Below, piece after piece: positions 16,886 to 25,534 of a stretch of DNA of 43,798 nt. The stretch's first letter is position 1. Every line of letters starts with the position of its first letter. The stretch covers positions 1 through 43,798 of the forward strand of contig JANYAU010000015.1 of NCBI GenBank assembly GCA_025361165.1, read 5' to 3'. The stretch is from Betaproteobacteria bacterium. Its GTDB lineage: Bacteria; Pseudomonadota; Gammaproteobacteria; Burkholderiales; Thiobacteraceae. The translations under genes and the position numbers were made by a program. A model generated the notes under the pieces. It worked only from the letters and a program-made list of their open reading frames with translations. It was not told where the DNA came from and did not search any database.

Positions 16886-17704
16886 CTACGCGGCATTTCT
16901 CAACAGCGCCATCACCGGCTGCGCCTCGGGCCGCACGCCGCGCCACACATAAAACGATTCCGCCGCTTGCTCCACTAGCATGCCCAGGCCATCGGCCAGG
17001 ATTTGCGCGTGATTGGCTTCGGCGAACGCGAGAAATGGTGTCAGTCCCTTGCCGTACATCAAGTCATAAGCCAGCGCACCGGGTGCGAACAGGCGCGGCG
17101 GCAGCGGCGGCAGTTGCTCGTTGAGGCTGCTGGAAGTGGCATTCACGATAAGATCGTAACGGTCGCCGGCCAGGCCGGCATAATCGCTGGCGCGCACCGT
17201 GCCATGCGCGGCGAAGCGCTGCGCGAGATCGAGCGCTTTTTGCGGCGTGCGATTGGCGATGGTGAGCGCGCTAGGTTTACATGCCAGCAAGGGCAGCAAC
17301 ACACCACGCGCTGCGCCGCCGGCGCCCATCACCAACACCGTTTTGCCGGCGAGATTGAAACCGAGATTGTGTTCGATATCGCGCACCAGTCCCGCGCCGT
17401 CGGTGTTATCGCCCAGCACGCGCGCGCCTTCGAATTTCAGCGTATTCACCGCTTGCGCGTGCTTTGCGCGCTCGGTCAAATCGCTCGCATACCGGTACGC
17501 ATCGAGCTTGAACGGGATGGTGACGTTCATGCCGCGCCCGCCCGCGGCGCGAAAGGCATCCACCGCTTGCGCAAAGCCATCCACCGGCGCGAGCAACGCG
17601 CTATAAACGAGCGCCTGTCCCGTTTGCTTGGCGAATGCGGCATGGATCAGGGGGGACTTGCTGTGTCCGATGGGGTTGCCGATAACGGCGTATTGGTCAT
17701 TCAT
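16886..17704 (-). CDS. aroE: Shikimate dehydrogenase (NADP+)
   Basis: AroE reduces 3-dehydroshikimate to shikimate in aromatic amino acid synthesis. The 272-residue protein has the substrate-binding GNPIGHSKSP block, catalytic Lys66 (NVTIPFK) and Asp102 (GDNTDGAG), and the nucleotide loop GAGGAARG. NRT after the second strand (TIANRTPQKA) fits NADPH preference. Start ATG 17704 is the normal family start. It is paired with mtgA, an arrangement seen in other betaproteobacteria. Confidence 0.96.
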   Translation of the reverse strand: MNDQYAVIGNPIGHSKSPLIHAAFAKQTGQALVYSALLAPVDGFAQAVDAFRAAGGRGMNVTIPFKLDAYRYASDLTERAKHAQAVNTLKFEGARVLGDNTDGAGLVRDIEHNLGFNLAGKTVLVMGAGGAARGVLLPLLACKPSALTIANRTPQKALDLAQRFAAHGTVRASDYAGLAGDRYDLIVNATSSSLNEQLPPLPPRLFAPGALAYDLMYGKGLTPFLAFAEANHAQILADGLGMLVEQAAESFYVWRGVRPEAQPVMALLRNAA

Positions 17705-17718
17705 ATCACAAGCCAGGC

Positions 17719-17799
17719 GTGAGGTGTCAGGGGCGAAATGAGGTGGGCTGGGTGAAGAGCATTATACGGTAGGGATACCCCTTACCCTTCACACCTCAC
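17719..17799. repeat. GTGAGGTGT/ACACCTCAC inverted pair upstream of aroE
   Basis: GTGAGGTGT (17719-17727) and ACACCTCAC (17791-17799) are perfect 9-base inverted copies 63 bases apart, in the gap between aroE and the rhodanese gene. Bases between are also G-rich then C-rich. This could be a dispersed repeat; I see no functional signal. Confidence 0.35.
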
Positions 17800-17805
17800 T
17801 GATCA

Positions 17806-18258
17806 CTAGCTCTGTACCCACGGCAATCCGGCTTTTTTCCAGCCATTGATATTGCGCTGTTGCGTGACTTTATCGCGATCGCCTTCGAAGCCCTCTAGAA
17901 TGTTGTAACACTCGAGGAACCCCGCTTGGGCGGCAGCCTCAGCCGCTTTGTGCGAGCGCCCGCCGCTGCGGCAAATAAACATTGCCAGCGCTTCGTGATC
18001 CACTAGCTGTTTGAGCTGTTGAGCAAAATACGGATTCAAATGCCAGCCGGGATAGGTCTGCCACTCCACTTGCACGCTGCCCGGGATGACGCCAGTCAAA
18101 TCCCACTCGGCGCGCGCGCGCACATCAACTAATTTAGCTTGCGGCGCGAGCGTCACTAGGATCTGCGCCTCTTGCGGGGTGAGTGCGCCGTGATAGGGTA
18201 AATTCACCTGCTGAGCGCGCGCCTGAGCGCGCGCTAGAATGTCGCTAATCGAACCCAT
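17806..18258 (-). CDS. Rhodanese-like domain protein
   Basis: This is a single rhodanese domain of about 150 residues. The active-site loop is CRSGGRS, with the cysteine at residue 103 counted from the first ATG, preceded by VDVRARAEWDLTGVIPGSVQVEW and YNILEGFEGD. The protein should be cytosolic and may carry sulfur as a cysteine persulfide; the sulfur donor and acceptor are unknown. Start: ATG 18258 has AAGGA about 10 bases upstream, whereas the earlier ATG 18279 has none at a usable distance. It is divergent from the CDF transporter. Confidence 0.88.
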   Translation of the reverse strand: MGSISDILARAQARAQQVNLPYHGALTPQEAQILVTLAPQAKLVDVRARAEWDLTGVIPGSVQVEWQTYPGWHLNPYFAQQLKQLVDHEALAMFICRSGGRSHKAAEAAAQAGFLECYNILEGFEGDRDKVTQQRNINGWKKAGLPWVQS

Positions 18259-18325
18259 CGCTGCTTGTTCCTTGTTCATCCTGATACAATGCGAGTATAG
18301 CTAGAATATTGACCCCGAGGCTATT

Positions 18326-19483
18326 TTGTCCGCCGCCCAAGCCCGCACCCACCACGACAGTCAGCGTTATCACGAGACCAAAAAATCGACTTGGGTCAGC
18401 GTGTGGGTGAATCTCGTGCTCACGGCGTTGCAAATCATCGTGGGCTATTTCGGCCGCTCGCAAGCCCTGATCGCCGACGGCTTGCATTCCCTCTCCGATC
18501 TCATTGCCGATTTCTTAGTGCTCTACGCCAATCGCAAAAGCCATCGCTCGGCGGATGTCACCCACCCCTATGGTCATGCGCGCATCGAAACCGCTGCGAC
18601 ATTTCTGCTCGGGGTGATGTTGGTGGCGCTGGGACTAGGCTTGCTGTGGAGCGCTGGCATGAAATTGCAAAGCCCCGCCGCGATTCAACCGGTGCATGTG
18701 GCAACGCTCTACATCGCCTTACTCACCCTCGCCAGTAAAGAATTATTGTTCCGCTACATGATCGCTATCGCGAAAAGACTGCGCTCGCAGATGTTGGTGG
18801 CGAATGCTTGGCATGCGCGCTCCGACGCCGCGTCCTCGCTGGTGGTGGTCATCGGCATTGGCGGCAATCTCATGGGCTTTCGCTTTCTCGATCTGATCGC
18901 CGCAGTGCTGGTCGCTTTTATGATCGCGCACATGGGTTGGAAGATGGCGTTTCAAGCGCTGTCAGAATTGATCGACACCGCGCTGGACGAAGAGACGGTG
19001 AAGCAAATTCGCGCCACGCTGGAAACCACCCCCGGGGTGCTTGGCCTACACGAGCTACGCACCCGTAAAATGGGCGATCAAGCACTGGTGGATGCGCATA
19101 TTTTAGTCGATTCTAAAATCAGCGTTTCGGAAGGGCACTATATCGCCGAGCGTGCGCGCAAGCGGGTGCTGGATCAACACGAAGTGTTGGATGTGATGGT
19201 GCACATCGACCCCGAAGACGACGCGGAAGCAAAGCCTTCCGCCCACTTACCCAGCCGCGATGAATTAATCCGCCATTTGCGAACCGAACTCCATGGCGAT
19301 ATACCCGCGCTCGATCGCATTGTGCTGCACTATCTCAATGGCAGGGTCGAAGCGGAGCTATTTTTGCCGGATAGCTTCTGGAGCCAGCCGATGCAAGTCT
19401 CGCAATTACAAAACCGGCTCACCATCTTTCTGCAAAATGATTCGACTTTTAGTGCGATCTGCATGCACAAAATTGGTGCGTAG
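18326..19483 (+). CDS. Cation diffusion facilitator family transporter
   Basis: This 385-residue CDF exporter has six predicted membrane helices and a C-terminal cytoplasmic domain. The metal-site motifs are ADGLHSLSD in helix 2 and HARSDAAS in helix 5; the first residue pattern (H/D-x3-D) fits zinc, iron or manganese export by proton antiport, but the metal cannot be told from sequence. The only plausible start is TTG 18326, with GAGG a few bases upstream; the next methionine falls well inside the membrane domain. The C terminus carries roughly 80 residues beyond the usual dimerisation domain (from LPSRDELIRHLRTEL). Its end overlaps the first NtrC-type site of glnA. Confidence 0.93.
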   Translation: MSAAQARTHHDSQRYHETKKSTWVSVWVNLVLTALQIIVGYFGRSQALIADGLHSLSDLIADFLVLYANRKSHRSADVTHPYGHARIETAATFLLGVMLVALGLGLLWSAGMKLQSPAAIQPVHVATLYIALLTLASKELLFRYMIAIAKRLRSQMLVANAWHARSDAASSLVVVIGIGGNLMGFRFLDLIAAVLVAFMIAHMGWKMAFQALSELIDTALDEETVKQIRATLETTPGVLGLHELRTRKMGDQALVDAHILVDSKISVSEGHYIAERARKRVLDQHEVLDVMVHIDPEDDAEAKPSAHLPSRDELIRHLRTELHGDIPALDRIVLHYLNGRVEAELFLPDSFWSQPMQVSQLQNRLTIFLQNDSTFSAICMHKIGA

Positions 19484-19510
19484 TTAGTAATTTTGCACTA
19501 ATTAAGTGCA
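19464..19510 (+). promoter_or_regulatory. Two NtrC-type enhancer sites upstream of glnA
   Basis: TGCAC-N7-GTGCG (19464-19480) and TGCACT-N5-AGTGCA (19494-19510) fit the NtrC consensus TGCACY-N5-RGTGCA. Centres are 30 bases apart, about three helical turns, so two dimers would lie on the same face. They sit roughly 95 and 125 bases upstream of the predicted sigma-54 start. The first overlaps the 3' end of the CDF gene. Confidence 0.75.
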
Positions 19511-19570
19511 GACGCTACCCCTACCCCGCAAAAAGCGCTTGTGGCATAATGCTTTTTTCCGCTTTCCGCG

Positions 19571-19585
19571 TGGCATACTTTCTGC
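19571..19585 (+). promoter_or_regulatory. glnA: sigma-54 promoter of glnA
   Basis: TGGCATACTTTCTGC has GG (19572-19573) and GC (19584-19585) separated by exactly 10 bases, the invariant -24/-12 spacing, and resembles TGGCAC-N5-TTGC. Start should be near 19597, about 57 bases before the glnA ATG. A nearby TGGCATAAT (19551-19559) lacks the matching GC and may instead be part of a weak sigma-70 promoter. Confidence 0.75.
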
Positions 19586-19653
19586 TTTTAGGCTGTCTGT
19601 GCCTGGGTTTTAAAACTTTTAATCAATCAGTTACGTTCTAGAGGAGAGATCAA

Positions 19654-21063
19654 ATGGCTGTCGCCGATGTGATGAAAATGATGAAGGACAATGAAGTGCG
19701 CTTCGTCGACCTGCGTTTTACCGATACCCGCGGCAAGGAGCAGCATGTTACGGTTCCCGCGCATCAATTCCAGGCGGACAAATTCGAGGACGGCCACGCG
19801 TTTGACGGCTCCTCCATTGCCGGCTGGAAAGGCATTCAAGCCTCCGACATGCTGCTGATGCCGGATGCCAATACCGTGCGCATGGATCCGTTCTTCGAAG
19901 AGGCCACCCTGATCGTCACCTGCGACGTGATCGAACCGTCCGACATGAAAGGCTACGACCGCGATCCGCGCTCCATCGGCAAACGCGCCGAAGTCTATCT
20001 GAAATCCACCGGCATCGGCGATACCGCTTACTTTGGCCCCGAACCCGAATTCTTCATTTTCGACTCCGTGCATTGGAGCGTGGACATGTCCGGCTCGATG
20101 GTCAAAGTCGTATCGCAAGAAGCGGCCTGGGCCTCAGCGGCGGAATTCGAAGGTGGCAACACCGGCCACCGTCCCGGCGTAAAAGGTGGCTACTTCCCAG
20201 TGCCTCCCGTCGATTCGCTGCAAGACATCCGCTCCGCTATGTGCCTGGCGCTGGAAGAAAGCGGCGTGCCGGTCGAAGTGCATCACCACGAAGTGGCGAC
20301 TGCTGGCCAGTGCGAAATCGGCACCAAGTTCAGCACCCTGGTGCAACGCGCCGACTGGACACAAATTCTGAAATACGTAGTGCATAACGTCGCGCACCAA
20401 TATGGCAAGACCGCGACCTTCATGCCCAAGCCCATCGTCGGCGACAACGGCTCCGGCATGCACGTGCACCAATCGATTTGGAAAGGCGGCGAAAACCTAT
20501 TTGCGGGCAACGGCTACGCTGGCTTATCTGAGCTCTGCTTGTACTACATCGGCGGCATCATCAAACACGCTAAAGCACTGAACGCCATCACCAACCCCGG
20601 CACCAACTCCTACAAGCGCCTGGTGCCCGGCTTCGAAGCGCCGGTGATGCTGGCCTACTCCGCCAAGAACCGCTCCGCCTCGATCCGCATTCCCTATGTG
20701 GCCAACCCGAAAGGCCGCCGCATCGAAGTGCGCTTCCCGGATCCGACCGCCAACCCCTACCTCGCCTTCACCGCGTTGATGATGGCCGGCCTGGATGGCA
20801 TCCAGAACAAGATCCACCCCGGCGATGCGATGGACAAAAACCTCTACGACTTGCCGCCGGAAGAAGAAAAAGCCATTCCCAAGGTTTGCCATAGCCTGGA
20901 AATGGCGCTGGAAAATCTGGATACGGATCGCGAGTTCCTGACCCGCGGCGGCGTGTTTTCCAACGACATGCTCGATGCCTATATCGAACTGAAGATGGAA
21001 GAAGTCACCAGCTACCGCATGACCACGCATCCGATCGAATACGCTTTGTACTACAGCCTGTAA
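19654..21063 (+). CDS. glnA: Glutamine synthetase, type I
   Basis: GlnA makes glutamine from glutamate, ammonia and ATP. The 469-residue subunit has the beta-Grasp start, [11 protein letters not shown], the metal-binding [32 protein letters not shown] and the C-terminal block. Tyr398 in NLYDLPPEE is the expected adenylylation site, so activity is likely controlled by GlnE. Expression should respond to nitrogen through the NtrC sites and sigma-54 promoter upstream; AGGAGAG precedes the ATG. A strong terminator follows at 21098. ntrB and ntrC lie downstream, separated by two DUF4124 genes. Confidence 0.98.
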   Translation: MAVADVMKMMKDNEVRFVDLRFTDTRGKEQHVTVPAHQFQADKFEDGHAFDGSSIAGWKGIQASDMLLMPDANTVRMDPFFEEATLIVTCDVIEPSDMKGYDRDPRSIGKRAEVYLKSTGIGDTAYFGPEPEFFIFDSVHWSVDMSGSMVKVVSQEAAWASAAEFEGGNTGHRPGVKGGYFPVPPVDSLQDIRSAMCLALEESGVPVEVHHHEVATAGQCEIGTKFSTLVQRADWTQILKYVVHNVAHQYGKTATFMPKPIVGDNGSGMHVHQSIWKGGENLFAGNGYAGLSELCLYYIGGIIKHAKALNAITNPGTNSYKRLVPGFEAPVMLAYSAKNRSASIRIPYVANPKGRRIEVRFPDPTANPYLAFTALMMAGLDGIQNKIHPGDAMDKNLYDLPPEEEKAIPKVCHSLEMALENLDTDREFLTRGGVFSNDMLDAYIELKMEEVTSYRMTTHPIEYALYYSL

Positions 21064-21097
21064 TTGAAACCAGCGTAAACCTAACTAATGTAGACTT

Positions 21098-21127
21098 AAA
21101 AGGGCGGCCGTGTGCCGCCCTTTTTTA
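21098..21127 (+). terminator. Rho-independent terminator of glnA
   Basis: AGGGCGGC (21101-21108), loop CGTGT, GCCGCCCT (21114-21121), then a run of six T (21121-21126), with A bases opposite on the 5' side. It separates glnA from the DUF4124-ntrBC genes, although some read-through is possible. Confidence 0.92.
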
Positions 21128-21214
21128 TTACGTCAACCCAAGGCATGAAATTTCGTTTATCCACTCAAGGGCCGCATTGCAAAGCCGATTGCGGTGGCAT
21201 ACACTCGACTAAAT

Positions 21215-21745
21215 ATGATGATATCCTCACCCACATCTCCCATTGCGCTACTGCTAATCACGCTGTCGCTACTCCTAGCCGGCACCGCGCAAGCCACTGA
21301 CGAAATCTACAAGCAAGTAGATGCGCACGGTAACGTGACTTATTCCAACAGGCCGATCAAAGGCGGAAAGAAAGTCAATTTACCGCCGCTTTCCACCCTA
21401 CCGCCCAAACCACTCCCGCCCCCTAAGGCGGAAGCGCAAGCTGTCGCGGAACCCACTACCGAACAGCACAGAAAAGAATTGTTGGAAGCAATCGTCAAAG
21501 CAGAAAAAGCCCTTGATGCGGCCAAGCTTGCCGCCAAAGCAGGGGCGGAAAAACCCGAGGTGTATCGGCACACCAAGACCATAGTCGGCAAGGATGGGAA
21601 AACCGCCACCGTCACTACTACTGGCCGCAATGTTGCCGCGTATGAAGAAAAAATGAAAAAGCTCAATGAGGAAGTCGCACTGCATGAAAAATCCCTAGCA
21701 GCACTCAAAACCGAACTCGCCGGTCTAGGGAAAAATAAACCGTGA
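21215..21745 (+). CDS. DUF4124 periplasmic protein A
   Basis: The product is about 176 residues. A signal peptide (ALLLITLSLLLAGTAQA) is followed directly by EIYKQVDAHGNVTYSNRP, the DUF4124 core, then a proline-rich linker and a C-terminal coiled-coil region rich in Ala, Glu and Lys. Function of the domain is unknown. The open frame starts at GTG 21194, but ATG 21215 (or 21218) gives a normal signal peptide. Its TGA overlaps the start of the next DUF4124 gene (GTGA), so the two are translationally coupled. Domain order and coiled coil are shared by both, which suggests duplication. Confidence 0.85.
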   Translation: MMISSPTSPIALLLITLSLLLAGTAQATDEIYKQVDAHGNVTYSNRPIKGGKKVNLPPLSTLPPKPLPPPKAEAQAVAEPTTEQHRKELLEAIVKAEKALDAAKLAAKAGAEKPEVYRHTKTIVGKDGKTATVTTTGRNVAAYEEKMKKLNEEVALHEKSLAALKTELAGLGKNKP

Positions 21746-22191
21746 ATAAGCTGCGCATCGCCTTGTTATTCGCCGCCGCGCTTATGCTGACCCCCGCTTC
21801 CGCCGAGATTTACAAATATGTAGATGAAAGCGGCCGCGTCACCTATACCAATATCCCCAAAAAAGGCGCGAAGAAACTTGACCTCGATCCCATCTCCGCT
21901 GCCAAGACACGTCACAATACCGGCCCGGAAAATTTCCCCAAAGTAGATAATCAAACCCAGAAAAAACGCGATGACCTGCGCAAACAAATTCTACGCGACG
22001 AGCTAACCACCGAAGAAAAATCGCTCGCTGATGCGCAAAAAGCGCTGCAAGAAGGCGCAGCCACCCGGCTCGGTGACGAAGCGCGCAACTATCAGAAATA
22101 CCTCGACCGGGTGGCAAAGCTCAAAGAAAATGTCTCCTTGCACGAAAAAAACATCGTCGCCTTAAAAAGGGAACTCGGCGAGTTCAAATAG
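21742..22191 (+). CDS. DUF4124 periplasmic protein B
   Basis: This 149-residue protein has a signal peptide (MNKLRIALLFAAALMLTPASA) followed by EIYKYVDESGRVTYTNIP (DUF4124) and a charged coiled coil to the end. It starts with GTG 21742, overlapping the stop of protein A by four bases, with GGGA upstream. It ends 117 bases before ntrB. Closest in layout to protein A; the shared tail motif is SLHEKNIVALKRELG versus ALHEKSLAALKTELA. Function unknown. Confidence 0.87.
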   Translation: MNKLRIALLFAAALMLTPASAEIYKYVDESGRVTYTNIPKKGAKKLDLDPISAAKTRHNTGPENFPKVDNQTQKKRDDLRKQILRDELTTEEKSLADAQKALQEGAATRLGDEARNYQKYLDRVAKLKENVSLHEKNIVALKRELGEFK

Positions 22192-22308
22192 GGCTCTCTC
22201 CGACCCTTATGCTCTGGCCCGGTTATTGCTAAATACCTAGTGAATCCCGAAGCGCTAAGCGCAGCCGCGCCGCTCGCCCTTTCAGGAACCTGACCGGATT
22301 TCACTTGC

Positions 22309-23361
22309 ATGCAACCACCCCACCATCTCGGACTTGAGCATCTTTCCACCGCAGTGTTGGTGCTTGACCGGAATTTTCGCGTACGCTATGCCAACCCAGC
22401 GGCGGAGAATCTGTTCGAGTTCAGCAGCAAATCCGTCGCCGGTACACCGGTCAATCAAGTCTTTGTGGAAACCGGCGGCCTAGTCGCCGCCACCGAGTCC
22501 GCGTTCGCCAGCGGCGCCAGTTATACCGAGCATGAGATGACGCTGGCGACAGCGGCGAATACCTATCAAGTCAGCCTCACCGTGAGCCCGCTATTCGACG
22601 TGGAACCGCTGTTGCTGCTCGAGTTCTATCAGATCGACAAACATCTCAAGATCGCGCGTGAAGAGCGCATGCAGTTGCAGCAGCAATACAACCGCGAGCT
22701 GTTGCGAAATCTCGCGCATGAAATCAAAAATCCGCTCGGCGGCATCCGCGGCGCGGCACAGCTTTTGGAACACGAATTGCCCAAGCCAGCTTTGCGCGAA
22801 TACACGCAAGTCATCATCAAGGAAGCAGATCGACTGCAATCCTTGATGGACCGGCTACTGGCGCCGAGCCGCATGACCAAACTGGCGCCGGTCAACGTGC
22901 ATGAGGTATTGGAGCGAGTGCGTAGCCTGATCCTCGCCGAGCATTGGGCGGGTTTGGCCATCCGGCGCGATTACGACACCAGCTTGCCGGAACTGATGGC
23001 GGATCACGAACAATTAATCCAGATCGTGCTCAATATCGTGCGCAACGCCGTGCAGGCGATGCAAGGTCAGGGCGAAATCACCTTGCGCACCCGCATCGCG
23101 CGTCATGTCACGCTGGTGAAGAAAAGCCACCGCATGGCATTGGAACTCAAAATCATCGATAACGGTCCCGGTATTCCAGAAGCGATTCGCGAACAGATTT
23201 TTTATCCTTTGGTAACCAGCAAAGAAGACGGCACCGGGCTTGGACTCACGATTGCCCAAACCTATGTCGCGCATCACGGCGGCAGCATCGACTGTGACAG
23301 CCTATCCGGCCGCACCTGTTTCACCGTGCTGCTCCCCTATAACCATCTCAACCTACATTAA
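22309..23361 (+). CDS. ntrB: Nitrogen regulation sensor histidine kinase NtrB (GlnL)
   Basis: This 350-residue cytosolic sensor has a PAS domain (about 10-110), a HisKA domain with phospho-acceptor His137 in RNLAHEIKNPLGG, and an HATPase domain with N box IVRNAVQAM, DNGPGIP and GTGLGLTIAQ. In the known system NtrB phosphorylates NtrC when nitrogen is low and dephosphorylates it when bound by PII. No membrane segment is present, in line with E. coli NtrB. ntrC begins 9 bases after its stop. Confidence 0.96.
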   Translation: MQPPHHLGLEHLSTAVLVLDRNFRVRYANPAAENLFEFSSKSVAGTPVNQVFVETGGLVAATESAFASGASYTEHEMTLATAANTYQVSLTVSPLFDVEPLLLLEFYQIDKHLKIAREERMQLQQQYNRELLRNLAHEIKNPLGGIRGAAQLLEHELPKPALREYTQVIIKEADRLQSLMDRLLAPSRMTKLAPVNVHEVLERVRSLILAEHWAGLAIRRDYDTSLPELMADHEQLIQIVLNIVRNAVQAMQGQGEITLRTRIARHVTLVKKSHRMALELKIIDNGPGIPEAIREQIFYPLVTSKEDGTGLGLTIAQTYVAHHGGSIDCDSLSGRTCFTVLLPYNHLNLH

Positions 23362-23370
23362 GAAATCCTC

Positions 23371-24777
23371 ATGGAAATTACGCAACCAATCTGGATCATC
23401 GACGATGACCGCTCCATCCGTTGGGTATTCGAAAAAGCGCTGGCGCGCGAAAATATCGAGTTCAAATCTTTCGGCTCGGCCAAAGAGGCGCTCGCCGAAT
23501 TGGAACACGCCATGCCGCAAGTAGTGGTGAGCGATATCCGTATGCCGGGCGGTTCGGGTCTCGATTTGCTGCAAACCATCAAGGAGCGCCATCCCGGCAT
23601 CCCGGTCATCATCATGACCGCCTACTCCGATCTCGATTCCGCGGTGGCCGCTTTTCAGGGTGGGGCATTCGAATACCTCGCCAAACCGTTCGATGTAGAT
23701 CATGCGGTTGAACTGATTCGCCGCGCGCTGGACGAAAGTCAGCGCGGACAAGATGCGGCGGAGCAAGTAGAAGGTGCACAAGAAATTCTCGGTCAAGCAC
23801 CGTCGATGCAAGAAGTCTTCCGCGCCATCGGCCGGCTGGCGCAATCCCATGCAACCGTGCTCATCAACGGCGAATCGGGCACCGGCAAGGAACTGGTCGC
23901 GCGCGCGCTGCACCGCCACAGTCCACGCCGCGAAAAATCCTTCATCGCCATCAACACTGCCGCGATTCCGAAGGACTTGCTGGAATCCGAATTGTTCGGC
24001 CACGAACGCGGCGCTTTCACCGGTGCACAAGCCATGCGCCGCGGGCGCTTCGAACAAGCCGACGGCGGTACATTATTTCTGGATGAAATCGGCGATATGC
24101 CGCCGGATTTACAAACGCGCTTACTACGCGTGTTGTCCGACGGTCAGTTCTATCGTGTCGGCGGCCATCAACCGATCAAGGCCAATGTGCGCGTCATCGC
24201 CGCCACCCATCAGAACTTGGAAGATCGCGTCAAACAAGGCTTATTCCGCGAAGACCTGTTCCATCGCTTGAACGTGATTCGCCTACGTTTGCCCTCATTG
24301 CGCGAACGGCGTGAAGACGTGCCCCTGTTAGCCAAACATTTCCTGGCAAAAAGCGCGCAGGAACTCGGTGTGGAAGTGAAAAAACTCTCCGATAATGCGA
24401 TGAAATATTTGCAGTCGCTGGATTGGACCGGCAACGTACGACAATTGGAGAACGTCTGCCATTGGCTCACGGTCATGGCGCCTGGGCAAAATATCGAAGT
24501 CGCGGATTTGCCGCCGGAGTTGAAAGGCGAGCCGACCGCCAGCGCCGGGCAGAATTGGATTTCGGCGCTGGAAAAAGAACTCGAGAACCGCTTGAATCAC
24601 GGTGAAAGCGCCATCATGGATACGCTGGTGGCGGATTTTGAGCGCACCTGCATCATCAAGGCGCTGGCGCACACCGGTGGCCGGCGTATCGAAGCCGCAC
24701 ATCTCTTGGGCCTCGGCCGCAACACGCTAACGCGCAAGGTTCAGGAATTGGGGATCGAGGATAAAGACGGGAAATAA
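23371..24777 (+). CDS. ntrC: Nitrogen regulation response regulator NtrC (GlnG)
   Basis: The 468-residue sigma-54 activator has a receiver domain with phospho-acceptor Asp55 (VVSDIRMPG), an AAA+ domain with Walker A GESGTGKE (167-174) and the sigma-54 contact loop GAFTGA (214-219), and a C-terminal Fis-type helix-turn-helix. It should bind the two palindromes upstream of glnA and activate the sigma-54 promoter there. It ends 25 bases from the convergent EI24 gene. Confidence 0.97.
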   Translation: MEITQPIWIIDDDRSIRWVFEKALARENIEFKSFGSAKEALAELEHAMPQVVVSDIRMPGGSGLDLLQTIKERHPGIPVIIMTAYSDLDSAVAAFQGGAFEYLAKPFDVDHAVELIRRALDESQRGQDAAEQVEGAQEILGQAPSMQEVFRAIGRLAQSHATVLINGESGTGKELVARALHRHSPRREKSFIAINTAAIPKDLLESELFGHERGAFTGAQAMRRGRFEQADGGTLFLDEIGDMPPDLQTRLLRVLSDGQFYRVGGHQPIKANVRVIAATHQNLEDRVKQGLFREDLFHRLNVIRLRLPSLRERREDVPLLAKHFLAKSAQELGVEVKKLSDNAMKYLQSLDWTGNVRQLENVCHWLTVMAPGQNIEVADLPPELKGEPTASAGQNWISALEKELENRLNHGESAIMDTLVADFERTCIIKALAHTGGRRIEAAHLLGLGRNTLTRKVQELGIEDKDGK

Positions 24778-24802
24778 AACTCTATTGGTAAAAAAATACC
24801 GG

Positions 24803-25525
24803 TCAGCGCTTCTCCGCGCGCAAGCGCTGAAGTTGACCCAAACAAAAATGAATGTACGCCAAGCCAATATATATCGGCGTGAAGAAATTCAAAATCGGAA
24901 TGTAGTGGGCGAACCCCAGTATCGCGCCTAGCCCGAATAAGCCGCCCCGCGAGCGCTCCTGAATTTGCCGGAACTCCTCGCGGCTGGCATGATCCATCAG
25001 CGCGTCGTAAGAAAACAAACGCTTATTGAGGTAGGCGGATAATAAAACCGGAATCACAATCGCCCCGAAAGGAACCAACCAAAACGGCAAGGTGATAATC
25101 CACAGCAAGAGATAAACCACGATCACGATCAAGCTATTCCACACACTCCCCAGCAGGGTGCCCCCGTGCTTCATCTCCAAATCGGCATAGTCGCGTGCGA
25201 CCACGAATTTCAGCATCACCGGCATCGCAAACACTGCCGTAAATACCAAAGAAGAAGCGTACACCGCAGGCAACAGCAAGGAGATCAGCAGCGCCACGAC
25301 CAACCAATGCGCGAGCCAAACAAAACCCCATTGCAACAGCCTATCTTCAATACCATTTTGAATCGCGACCGCAGTTAGGTCGGCCGCCCATTGATCCCAA
25401 AAAAACCAAGCGAGACCGCCCCAAAACAGCAAGGCCAACAACATTGGCCACAATGTCAGCACCAGCATCTTGGGTGTCAGCAGACTTTTGAAACCACGTC
25501 CGAGTGCCTCTAAAATATCTTGCAT
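24803..25525 (-). CDS. EI24 domain membrane protein (CysZ-like)
   Basis: This 240-residue inner-membrane protein has four to five long hydrophobic helices. The EI24 (etoposide-induced 2.4 / CysZ) pattern is visible in the N-terminal LEALGRGFKSLLTPKMLVLTLWP, the central LVPFGAIVIPVLLSAYLNKRLFSYDALMDHA and the FGLGAILGFAHYIPILNFFTPIYIG segment near the end. CysZ of E. coli conducts sulfate, but betaproteobacterial EI24 proteins are broader in function, so sulfate transport is unproved. It follows cca with a 9-base gap. Confidence 0.85.
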   Translation of the reverse strand: MQDILEALGRGFKSLLTPKMLVLTLWPMLLALLFWGGLAWFFWDQWAADLTAVAIQNGIEDRLLQWGFVWLAHWLVVALLISLLLPAVYASSLVFTAVFAMPVMLKFVVARDYADLEMKHGGTLLGSVWNSLIVIVVYLLLWIITLPFWLVPFGAIVIPVLLSAYLNKRLFSYDALMDHASREEFRQIQERSRGGLFGLGAILGFAHYIPILNFFTPIYIGLAYIHFCLGQLQRLRAEKR

Positions 25526-25534
25526 CGCGTGCTC

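Noticed and set aside
23353-24057. 234-codon minus-strand frame opposite ntrC
   Set aside because: It mirrors the receiver and AAA+ coding sequence of ntrC, with no independent signal.
24778-24802. Bidirectional terminator between ntrC and EI24
   Set aside because: Only a short GGTA/TACC stem with an A-rich loop; too weak to call.
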